From: an uncultured Lachnospiraceae bacterium
GTDB lineage: Bacteria > Bacillota_A > Clostridia > Lachnospirales > Lachnospiraceae
Direction: 5' to 3'
Length of the DNA: 5,282 bases
Assembly: GCA_946529195.1 (NCBI GenBank)
Contig: CAMMZE010000103.1
Coordinates: 1 to 5,282 of the forward strand
Position numbers and translations under genes: made by a program. Positions 1 through 5,282 of the stretch are shown here, in pieces (the first letter of the stretch is position 1; every line of letters begins with the position of its first letter). The notes under the pieces are model-generated. The model was not told the DNA's origin. It did no database searches and saw nothing but the letters and a program-made list of their open reading frames with translations.

Positions 1-2256
1 ATACTGAGAGAGCTGCAGACGCAGCTCTCTTCAGCATGTCTGGATTTCTCCATGGATGAGGAGGTTCTGGCAGAGGAGCTTGCAGTCTGTGACGAGGCGG
101 CTATGGAGGAATATCTGGAAAGCGGAAGTATCCCGCAGGAGAAGCTGCTCCACATGATTCAGGAGAGAAAGGTATTCCCCTGCTATTTCGGGTCTGCTTT
201 GAAAATGAGCGGCGTGGACTTTTTCCTGGAAGAGCTGCAGCGTCTGATGCGTCCGCCTGTCTATCCGGAAACGTTTGGAGCCAGAGTCTTTAAAATCTCC
301 CGTGATGAGCAGGGAAAGCGCCTGACCCATATGAAGATCACAGGCGGCAGCCTTAAGGTGCGCGACCTGATCGGCGAGGAAAAGGTAACCCAGATCCGGA
401 TCTATAACGGGGCCAGATATGAGGCGGCTGATCAGGTGCAGGCCGGGGAGGTCTGCGCAGCCCTGGGGCTTGCCGTTCCCAGAGCCGGAGAAGGGGTCGG
501 TGCGGAAGAAGGGGTCAGGATGCCTGTCCTGGAGCCGGTGCTCACCTATGCCCTGGAGTTCCCGGACGGGACCGATCTGCACAAGGCTTATCTGGACCTC
601 AAGCAGCTGGAGGAAGAGGAACCGGAGCTTTCTCTGGAATGGGATGAACAGAGCCGGCAGATCCATGTCCGCATGATGGGCGACATCCAGATGGATGTGC
701 TGAAGACGCAGATTGCAGACCGCTGCGGACTGGGCGTCCGCTTTGGAGAAGGCCAGATCGCTTACAAAGAAACCATCCTGAGTGCCGTAGAGGGAGTGGG
801 ACATTTTGAACCCCTCCGCCATTACGCGGAAGTACATCTGCGCCTGGAACCGGAAGAGCCGGGCAGCGGCCTTGTCTTTGCCAGTGAATGTGATGAGAAC
901 ATGCTGGACCGCAATTGGCAGCGGCTTGTTCTAACACACCTCAGAGAACGTACTCACAAGGGAGTCCTGACAGGTTCCCCGATCACCGATATGAAGATCA
1001 CCCTGATCGCCGGCAGAGCCCATACCAAGCATACAGAGGGCGGAGATTTCCGCCAGGCCACCTATAGGGCTGTGCGCCAGGGCCTGATGAAAGCCCAGTC
1101 CGCCATCCTGGAGCCCTATTTTTCCTACCGGCTGGAAGTGCCGAATGGAAATCTGGGACGGGCTATTTCGGATATCGAGCGCTTTTCCGGAACATATGTA
1201 ATAGAAGAAAATGACGGGGATATGGCGGTGCTCACTGGTAAGGCTCCGGTATCGGAAATGCGCGGCTATCAGAAGGAAGTCGCAGCCTACACGAGCGGAC
1301 GCGGAAGGCTTGCCCTGTCCCTGCAGGGATACGGGCCCTGCCACAATCCGGACCTGGTGTGGCAGGATATGTACTACAACCCGGAAAGGGATGTGGAAAA
1401 CACAGCGGATTCTGTTTTTGTCAGTCACGGCGCAAGCATCGTGGTGCCCTGGTACGCCGTGGAGCGCTATATGCATCTGCCCGGGGCGGGACTGCCGGAT
1501 TATTCCGGCGTAACAGGTCTGGACCTTGACTGGTATGATGCCGTAGAAGAGGCGGAAGATCAGGCGCCGCAGGCAGAGACCGGGGAAGGCAGAACGATCA
1601 GAAGACAGAAAAAGACAGCCGGTGCCTTTTATGATGACGATGAGCTTCGTGCAATCTTTGAGCGAACCTACGGGCCGGTGAAGACCAGGCTGGCAGATTC
1701 GACGGTGACCATCCGGGCCAGCCAGCCAAAAGAATATGTATACAAGCAGAAAAAACAAAAACCCATGGAAGAATATCTGCTTGTGGACGGCTATAATATC
1801 ATTTTCGGCTGGGATGATCTGCGCAGTCTGGCGGACCACAACATGGACGCCGCGCGGGACAGCCTGCTGGATATTATGTCCGGCTATGCCGGCTTTACCG
1901 GTATGCATGTGATCGTTGTTTTTGATGCTTACAAGGTCAAAGGCTTCCAGGGCGAGGTGACCAGATGGAAAAATCTGGATGTAGTATTTACCAAAGAGGC
2001 GGAGACCGCAGACCAGTATATCGAAAAGACAGCCCATGCTATCGGCAGAAAGTATAAGGTGACGGTGGCCACTTCTGACGGTACAGAGCAGGTGATCATC
2101 CGCGGCCAGGGCTGTCTGCTTTTGTCGGCCAGGGAGCTGCAGCAGGAGCTTGGCCGGATCGGAGCCCAGATCCGTGAGGAGCATCTGGACAAAGAAGAGA
2201 AGAGCGGTCACTATCTGGGAGAATACCTGCCGGACTGGAAAAACTTTACAAGCTGA
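1..2256 (+). CDS. Tet(M)/EF-G-like translational GTPase fused to a C-terminal YacP/Rae1-type NYN endoribonuclease domain (5'-truncated by the window)
   Basis: The frame is open from base 1, so the N-terminus lies upstream; 751 residues are visible (numbered from base 1). By comparison with Tet(M), roughly the first 130-140 residues are missing, including the P-loop, switch regions and NKxD. Visible parts in order: end of the G domain with a G5-like FGSALK (63-68); a beta-barrel domain II (about 90-165, ITGGSLKVRDLI); domain III (about 175-250); domain IV with HTEGGDFRQATYRAVRQG; a domain V-like region ending near GRGRLALSLQGYG; an extension with PCHN (446-449) and ENTADSVFVSHG (466-477); a charged linker (about 505-588) holding DDELRAIFERTYGP; and an NYN domain (about 590-720). 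The NYN domain has VDGYN (D596), VVFDAYKVKG (D642), ETAD (D671) and TSDGTEQ (D693), and closely resembles B. subtilis YacP/Rae1. Known of the families: ribosome-bound GTPases and an A-site mRNA endonuclease. Inferred: a ribosome-acting GTPase-nuclease. Database labels of tetracycline resistance are doubtful because the Tet(M) SPV loop is absent. Domain calls are strong; the biological role is unproven. Confidence 0.9.
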   Translation: MLRELQTQLSSACLDFSMDEEVLAEELAVCDEAAMEEYLESGSIPQEKLLHMIQERKVFPCYFGSALKMSGVDFFLEELQRLMRPPVYPETFGARVFKISRDEQGKRLTHMKITGGSLKVRDLIGEEKVTQIRIYNGARYEAADQVQAGEVCAALGLAVPRAGEGVGAEEGVRMPVLEPVLTYALEFPDGTDLHKAYLDLKQLEEEEPELSLEWDEQSRQIHVRMMGDIQMDVLKTQIADRCGLGVRFGEGQIAYKETILSAVEGVGHFEPLRHYAEVHLRLEPEEPGSGLVFASECDENMLDRNWQRLVLTHLRERTHKGVLTGSPITDMKITLIAGRAHTKHTEGGDFRQATYRAVRQGLMKAQSAILEPYFSYRLEVPNGNLGRAISDIERFSGTYVIEENDGDMAVLTGKAPVSEMRGYQKEVAAYTSGRGRLALSLQGYGPCHNPDLVWQDMYYNPERDVENTADSVFVSHGASIVVPWYAVERYMHLPGAGLPDYSGVTGLDLDWYDAVEEAEDQAPQAETGEGRTIRRQKKTAGAFYDDDELRAIFERTYGPVKTRLADSTVTIRASQPKEYVYKQKKQKPMEEYLLVDGYNIIFGWDDLRSLADHNMDAARDSLLDIMSGYAGFTGMHVIVVFDAYKVKGFQGEVTRWKNLDVVFTKEAETADQYIEKTAHAIGRKYKVTVATSDGTEQVIIRGQGCLLLSARELQQELGRIGAQIREEHLDKEEKSGHYLGEYLPDWKNFTS
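4..34 (+). repeat. Inverted repeat / potential mRNA hairpin inside the GTPase-NYN gene
   Basis: The arms AGAGAGCTGC (7-16) and GCAGCTCTCT (21-30) are perfect reverse complements around a 4-base AGAC loop. The stem can extend by three more pairs (CTG 4-6 with CAG 32-34) across one bulged T at 31. It lies wholly inside coding sequence (LRELQTQLSSA) and no T-run follows, so it is not an intrinsic terminator. It could be a chance product of the codons or a local mRNA structure. Confidence 0.6.
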
Positions 2257-2273
2257 GCAGGGTCGTGTATAAT
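2245..2273 (+). promoter_or_regulatory. Sigma-A promoter for ddl-murF
   Basis: A -35 box TTTACA (2245-2250, five of six matches to TTGACA) is followed after 17 bases by a perfect -10 box TATAAT (2268-2273). Transcription would be expected to start near 2280, giving a leader of about 40 bases before the ddl ATG. The -35 box sits within the last codons of the upstream gene and the -10 just after its stop. A short dyad, CGTG (2264-2267) and CACG (2276-2279), flanks the -10. No convincing terminator separates the upstream gene, so ddl may also receive read-through. Confidence 0.7.
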
Positions 2274-2305
2274 ATCACGGAAGAAAATTCAGAAACGATA
2301 AAAAT

Positions 2306-2312
2306 AGAGGTG
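2306..2312 (+). promoter_or_regulatory. Ribosome binding site of ddl
   Basis: AGAGGTG lies 7 bases before the ATG at 2320, a good Shine-Dalgarno match and spacing. It supports that ATG, which also places the conserved AGGISTERDVS motif at the expected distance from the N-terminus. Confidence 0.75.
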
Positions 2313-2319
2313 CATATTC

Positions 2320-3351
2320 ATGAAAATCGTTGTACTTGCCGGCGGCATCAGCACAGAAAGAGATGTGTCACTTGTTTCCGGTATGGGAATTTATAAGGCG
2401 CTTAAGACAAAAGGACATCAGGTCATGCTTCTGGACGTTTTCCTTGGTTATGAGGGAGAAGACTGGGAGTCTGTATTTGAGATGGACCGCGATTGGGCGG
2501 AGACAGTAGGGGCCATCCGGGAGGACAACCCGGATATCGAGGAAGTCAAGGCCCTTCGTCCGGACTGGAAAAAGAACTTCTTCGGTCCCCACGTGCTGGA
2601 TATCTGCAGGGCTGCAGACATCGTATTTATGGCGCTGCACGGTGAAAACGGGGAAAATGGAAAGATCCAGGCCTGCTTTGATCTGAGCGGCATCCGCTAT
2701 ACCGGCACAGACCATGTCAGCTCAGCCATCTGCATGGACAAGGGAATCACAAAAGACCTTTTCCGTGCCTATGACATTCCGACCCCTGCAGGGATCCGTT
2801 TCGGAAAGGACGAGATTCCGGCAGAGAATCCGGTCCCTTATCCCTGCATCGTCAAGGCCTGCTGCGGCGGATCCAGCGTAGGCGTTATGATCGCCCAGAA
2901 TGAGCAGGAGTATGAGAAAGCACTCGCTGAGGCCTTCCGCTATGATAATGAGGTTGTAGTGGAACAGTACATCAAGGGCAGAGAGTTTTCCATCAGCGTA
3001 GTAGACGGAAAGGCCTATCCGATCATCGAGATCGCTCCCATCAGCGGTTTTTATGATTATAAGAATAAATACCAGGCAGGAGCAACCATCGAGACCTGCC
3101 CGGCCCAGATCGGGGAAGAGATCACCCGGCATATCATGCGCACCGCAGAGAAGGCATTTAAGGCCCTGCGCCTGCACGGCTATGCCCGCTTTGATCTGAT
3201 GATGGATGAAGCAGAAAATATCTATCTGCTGGAGGCCAATACCCTTCCGGGTATGACCAGTACCTCTCTGATGCCCCAGGAGGCACAGGCAATCGGGATC
3301 GGCTACGCAGATCTTTGCCAGCTGCTGATTGACCTTTCCCTGCGGGACTGA
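2320..3351 (+). CDS. ddl: D-alanine-D-alanine ligase
   Basis: ATP-grasp enzyme of the cytoplasm that joins two D-alanines, using ATP, to make the dipeptide added to peptidoglycan precursors by MurF. The 343-residue product carries the family motifs in order: AGGISTERDVSLVSG (7-21, with the conserved Glu at 13), HGENGENG (107-114), MDKGITK, KACCGGSSVGV (179-189), YIKGREFSISV, FYDYKNKY (244-251), ARFDLMMD (R290, D292) and LLEANTLPGMTSTSLMP (E305 and N307 as likely Mg ligands). Length lies between the short DdlB and long DdlA types, and residues about 47-95 form a longer N-terminal segment than in DdlB. Y251 aligns with the omega-loop Tyr (E. coli DdlB Y216) that goes with D-Ala-D-Ala specificity; D-lactate-type ligases change this position. 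A vancomycin-sensitive D-Ala end is therefore predicted, not shown. It has its own promoter and ribosome binding site upstream, and murF follows after 22 bases, giving a two-gene cell-wall unit. Confidence 0.96.
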   Translation: MKIVVLAGGISTERDVSLVSGMGIYKALKTKGHQVMLLDVFLGYEGEDWESVFEMDRDWAETVGAIREDNPDIEEVKALRPDWKKNFFGPHVLDICRAADIVFMALHGENGENGKIQACFDLSGIRYTGTDHVSSAICMDKGITKDLFRAYDIPTPAGIRFGKDEIPAENPVPYPCIVKACCGGSSVGVMIAQNEQEYEKALAEAFRYDNEVVVEQYIKGREFSISVVDGKAYPIIEIAPISGFYDYKNKYQAGATIETCPAQIGEEITRHIMRTAEKAFKALRLHGYARFDLMMDEAENIYLLEANTLPGMTSTSLMPQEAQAIGIGYADLCQLLIDLSLRD

Positions 3352-3358
3352 CAGAAAC

Positions 3359-3365
3359 GGAGAAG
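3359..3365 (+). promoter_or_regulatory. Ribosome binding site that fixes the murF start
   Basis: GGAGAAG lies 8 bases before the ATG at 3374. This favours 3374 over the TTG at 3329, which is in the same frame but overlaps ddl and has no such site. A second ATG at 3383 is possible but further from the site. Confidence 0.7.
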
Positions 3366-3373
3366 AATCATTT

Positions 3374-4738
3374 ATGAGAAATATGACACTTGAGAATATG
3401 ACGGCTGCATGTAGCGGCACATTAGCCGGGAAAACAGCATGCGGCGGACAGGAAGCAGCTGACATCGTGATCGATTCCAGAAAGGTGGTTCCAGGGGCAG
3501 TTTTCATTGCGACCAGAGGCGAGCGTGTTGACGGACACAGCTTTATCGCCCAGGCTTTTGACAAGGGAGCCATGGCCGTTGTCTGCGAGGAGCTTCCGGC
3601 AGATCCTGCCGGTCCCTGCATCCTGGTAAAGGACAGTTTTGCTGCACTCAGAGATCTGGCCGCCTTCTACAGAAGACAGTTCCAGATCCCCGTGGTCGGT
3701 ATCACCGGCAGTGTGGGCAAGACCAGCACTAAGGAACTGGTCGCTTCCGTATTGGCACAGAAGTACAATGTGCTGAAAACAGACGGCAATTTTAACAATC
3801 AGGTAGGACTGCCTCTTACGGTATTCCGCCTTCGTCCGGAACACGAGGCAGCAGTCCTGGAAATGGGCATCGACGGCTTCGGTCAGATGGAGCAGCTGAG
3901 CCGGATCGCGGCTCCGCAAATCTGCGTGATCACCAATATCGGCGGCTGCCACCTGGAAGCTCTGGGAGACCGTGACGGTGTTCTGGCAGCGAAGCGCCGC
4001 ATCTGCGACGATATGCAGCCGGGCGGCATGCTGATTGCAAACGGAGAAGATGACAAGCTGATTACGATTCAGGAGGCCGGCGGCAGAGCCCCGGTCAGAT
4101 ACGGTTACAGTGAGGCATGCGATATCTGGGCAGACCAGATCGAAAATCTGGGTCTTAAGGGAAGCCGCGCACGGATCCATACCCCGGCCGGTACCATACA
4201 GGTAGAGATTCCCCTGCCGGGCGTACATAATGTTGCCAATGCTATGGCAGCTGCGGCAGCAGGACTGGAACTGGGCCTGACAACGGATCAGATCGCGGCA
4301 GGCGCGGCTGCAGTAAAGCCGGTCAGCGGCAGGAGCCATCTGATCGACACAGGTCGTCTTCTGGTCATCGATGACTGCTACAATGCCAATCCGGTTTCGG
4401 TCAAGGCAGCAATCGATCTGCTGGGCTTTGCCGAAAGCCGCAAGGTGGCAATTCTGGGAGATATGTTTGAGCTGGGTCGCGAGGAAGAGGACCTGCACAG
4501 ACAGGTGGGCTCCTATGCGGCAGCAGCAGATATCGACTGCCTGATTTGTATCGGCGGCCTGTCAAAGCTCATGTATGAAGCGGCGGCAGCAGGCGGAGCA
4601 AATGCACAGTATTTTGAAAAGAATGAGGACTTCCTGGCGCAGATGAAGACTTTGGTGCAGGAAGGAGACGCTGTGCTGGTCAAGGCTTCGCATGGCATGC
4701 ATTTTACGCAGATTGTAGAAGCCCTGCAGGCTTTTTAA
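3374..4738 (+). CDS. murF: UDP-N-acetylmuramoyl-tripeptide-D-alanyl-D-alanine ligase (MurF)
   Basis: Cytoplasmic Mur ligase that uses ATP to attach D-Ala-D-Ala, the product of the ddl gene just upstream, to UDP-MurNAc-tripeptide, completing the pentapeptide. The 454-residue product has the normal MurF length and three domains. The N-terminal UDP-sugar-binding domain has DSRKVVPGAVFIATRGERVDG. The central ATPase domain begins about residue 105, with the P-loop GITGSVGKTSTKE (109-121, K116), then GNFNNQVGLPLTVFRL, EMGIDGFGQMEQLS, ITNIGGCHLEALG, and K207 as the likely carbamylated lysine; H285-N286 and N289 form the HNxxN motif. The C-terminal domain has SGRSHL, DDCYNANPVS (from D333), ILGDMFELG (360-368) and LVKASHGMHF. 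The final motif is often KGSR in MurF, so KASH is a small variation. The start is chosen for its GGAGAAG site. No promoter is evident in the 22-base ddl-murF gap, so it is likely cotranscribed with ddl. Confidence 0.96.
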   Translation: MRNMTLENMTAACSGTLAGKTACGGQEAADIVIDSRKVVPGAVFIATRGERVDGHSFIAQAFDKGAMAVVCEELPADPAGPCILVKDSFAALRDLAAFYRRQFQIPVVGITGSVGKTSTKELVASVLAQKYNVLKTDGNFNNQVGLPLTVFRLRPEHEAAVLEMGIDGFGQMEQLSRIAAPQICVITNIGGCHLEALGDRDGVLAAKRRICDDMQPGGMLIANGEDDKLITIQEAGGRAPVRYGYSEACDIWADQIENLGLKGSRARIHTPAGTIQVEIPLPGVHNVANAMAAAAAGLELGLTTDQIAAGAAAVKPVSGRSHLIDTGRLLVIDDCYNANPVSVKAAIDLLGFAESRKVAILGDMFELGREEEDLHRQVGSYAAAADIDCLICIGGLSKLMYEAAAAGGANAQYFEKNEDFLAQMKTLVQEGDAVLVKASHGMHFTQIVEALQAF

Positions 4739-4779
4739 GACAAAAAAGAACGTTAAATTTTTAATTATCCCGAAAGGCA

Positions 4780-4807
4780 TTGAAATCTGACAAAAAAGTG
4801 ATACAGT
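4780..4807 (+). promoter_or_regulatory. Candidate promoter for pta
   Basis: TTGAAA (4780-4785) is followed after 16 bases by TACAGT (4802-4807). TG at 4799-4800 with one base before the -10 makes an extended -10 (TGnTACAGT). The expected start is near 4814, giving a leader of about 60 bases. The -10 is imperfect, so this is a reasonable but unproven choice within an AT-rich gap. Confidence 0.5.
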
Positions 4808-4821
4808 AGAATCAGCGAACT

Positions 4822-4839
4822 TTGTGTTTTCGGACACAT
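4822..4839 (+). promoter_or_regulatory. Dyad TTGTG-N8-CACAT: possible Rex-type operator or leader hairpin of pta
   Basis: The half sites TTGTG and CACAT are separated by 8 bases, close to the Rex pattern TTGTG-N8-CACAA, and the core TGTGT (4823-4827) and ACACA (4834-4838) are perfect reverse complements. The site would lie just downstream of the predicted transcription start, a repressing position. The inner bases of the Rex consensus (A..T) are not matched. As RNA, the same bases form a 5-pair stem plus U.G closing a UUCG loop. Both readings are inference. Confidence 0.35.
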
Positions 4840-4860
4840 CATGTAAATGTATCATAATAC

Positions 4861-4866
4861 AGGAGG
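4861..4866 (+). promoter_or_regulatory. Consensus ribosome binding site of pta
   Basis: AGGAGG, followed by T, is a full Shine-Dalgarno match 10 bases before the ATG at 4877. It is the strongest such site in the window and suits a highly expressed metabolic gene. Confidence 0.85.
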
Positions 4867-4876
4867 TATATTAAAA

Positions 4877-5282
4877 ATGGCAAAGAACCTTACCGGGTTT
4901 GGCATGATGATCAACAAACTGAAACAGAATCCGAAGAGAATCGTCTTCACAGAGGGTTCTGACGAGCGTATCCTGGAGGCAGCTTCCCGTCTGCTCGCTT
5001 CCAATTTCCTGGTTCCCGTTCTGGTCGGCAACGCTGACGAGATCCAGAAAGCATCCGAGGAGTATGGCTACAATATCAGAGGTGCTGAGATCATCGATCC
5101 GGAAAATTTTGACAGAATGGATGAGATGGCTGACCTGTTCTGCGAGCTTCGCAAGAGCAAGGGGGTTACAAAGGAGCAGGCTCTCAAGACTCTGTCTCAG
5201 GCAAACTATTTCGGCACCATGCTTGTTAAGATGGGCATCGCAGATTCCCTTCTTGGCGGCGCTACCTATTCCACAGCTGATA
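4877..5282 (+). CDS. pta: Phosphate acetyltransferase, N-terminal part (truncated by the window end)
   Basis: Cytoplasmic enzyme that interconverts acetyl-CoA and acetyl phosphate, the first step of the acetate-forming, ATP-yielding Pta-AckA route of fermentation. The visible 135 residues match the start of the PTA/PTB family: MAKNLTGFGMMINKLKQ, then RIVFTEGSDERILEAA (21-36; the family has PEGEDER or similar), PVLVGNADEI (47-56), GAEIIDP (69-75), a helix with FCELRKSKGVT (88-98), and NYFGTMLVKMGIADSLLGGATYSTAD (110-135; the family has YFGTMMVxxGxADGxVSGAxxxTAD). About 330 residues are usual, so roughly the last 60 percent lies beyond the window. The frame is open to the end with no sign of damage. 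A 138-base gap with its own candidate promoter separates it from murF, so it is probably independent of the cell-wall genes. ackA would be the expected next gene; it is not visible here. Confidence 0.93.
   Translation, partial: MAKNLTGFGMMINKLKQNPKRIVFTEGSDERILEAASRLLASNFLVPVLVGNADEIQKASEEYGYNIRGAEIIDPENFDRMDEMADLFCELRKSKGVTKEQALKTLSQANYFGTMLVKMGIADSLLGGATYSTAD

Noticed and set aside
1318..1329. Perfect palindrome TCCCTGCAGGGA
   Set aside because: It is a single short palindrome inside coding sequence with no partner or context that suggests a function.
1749..1760. A-rich run containing AAAAAAC as a programmed -1 frameshift site
   Set aside because: The reading frame splits it as AAA AAA C, not the required A AAA AAC, and the zero frame continues into an intact NYN domain, so no shift is needed.
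931..2211. A 426-codon open frame on the minus strand
   Set aside because: It lies entirely antisense to the GTPase-NYN gene, which has clear domains; its translation shows no recognisable family and it follows from the GC pattern of the real gene.
3329..3373. TTG start for murF, adding 15 residues
   Set aside because: It overlaps ddl, has no ribosome binding site, and the added residues do not resemble MurF; the ATG at 3374 has GGAGAAG at good spacing.
2722..4498. Long minus-strand open frames across ddl and murF (2722-3621 and 3422-4498)
   Set aside because: They oppose genes with complete catalytic motifs and show only low-complexity or unrecognised translations.
4717..4736. Hairpin AGAAGCC-CTGCA-GGCTTTT at the end of murF as a terminator
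   Set aside because: The stem is short with one G.T pair, most of the T-run is used in the stem, and it overlaps the last codons and stop; it is too weak to call as an intrinsic terminator.
1..5282. Mobile elements, CRISPR arrays, tRNA or rRNA genes
   Set aside because: I saw no transposase, terminal repeats, spaced direct repeats or RNA-gene signatures; the non-coding gaps are only 63, 22 and 138 bases.

Overview
The window looks like chromosomal DNA from a Gram-positive anaerobe of the Clostridia, most likely a Lachnospiraceae-type organism. This is an inference from the protein sequences, the AGGAGG-type ribosome binding sites, the moderately GC-rich coding DNA with AT-rich gaps, and a ddl-murF pair followed by pta. 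I cannot name the species. All four genes lie on the + strand and coding density is high.

Layout: (1) Bases 1-2256 hold the 3' part of a large gene. It encodes a Tet(M)/EF-G-like translational GTPase whose N-terminus lies outside the window, fused at its C-terminus to a complete NYN endoribonuclease domain of the YacP/Rae1 type. (2) Bases 2257-2319 form a short gap carrying a good sigma-A promoter (TTTACA-N17-TATAAT) whose -35 box lies inside the end of the preceding gene. (3) Bases 2320-3351 encode D-alanine-D-alanine ligase (ddl). (4) Bases 3374-4738 encode MurF, the next enzyme in the pathway, 22 bases downstream and almost certainly cotranscribed. (5) Bases 4739-4876 form an AT-rich gap with a candidate promoter, a TTGTG-N8-CACAT dyad that resembles a Rex operator or could form an mRNA hairpin, and a consensus ribosome binding site. 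(6) Bases 4877-5282 encode the N-terminal part of phosphate acetyltransferase (pta), cut by the window edge.

How they work together: Ddl makes D-Ala-D-Ala and MurF attaches it to the UDP-MurNAc-tripeptide, so these two form a peptidoglycan-precursor unit. Pta opens the acetate/ATP-yielding fermentation branch and appears to be a separate transcription unit. The upstream GTPase-nuclease has no evident pathway link to its neighbours.

The most notable item is that fusion. Tet(M)-like proteins and Rae1 are both known to act at the ribosomal A site, one as a GTPase that docks there and the other as an endonuclease that cuts mRNA there. Joining them in one chain suggests a GTPase-delivered A-site mRNA-cleaving factor. 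The loop that displaces tetracycline in Tet(M) is not conserved here, which argues against the usual tetracycline-resistance label.
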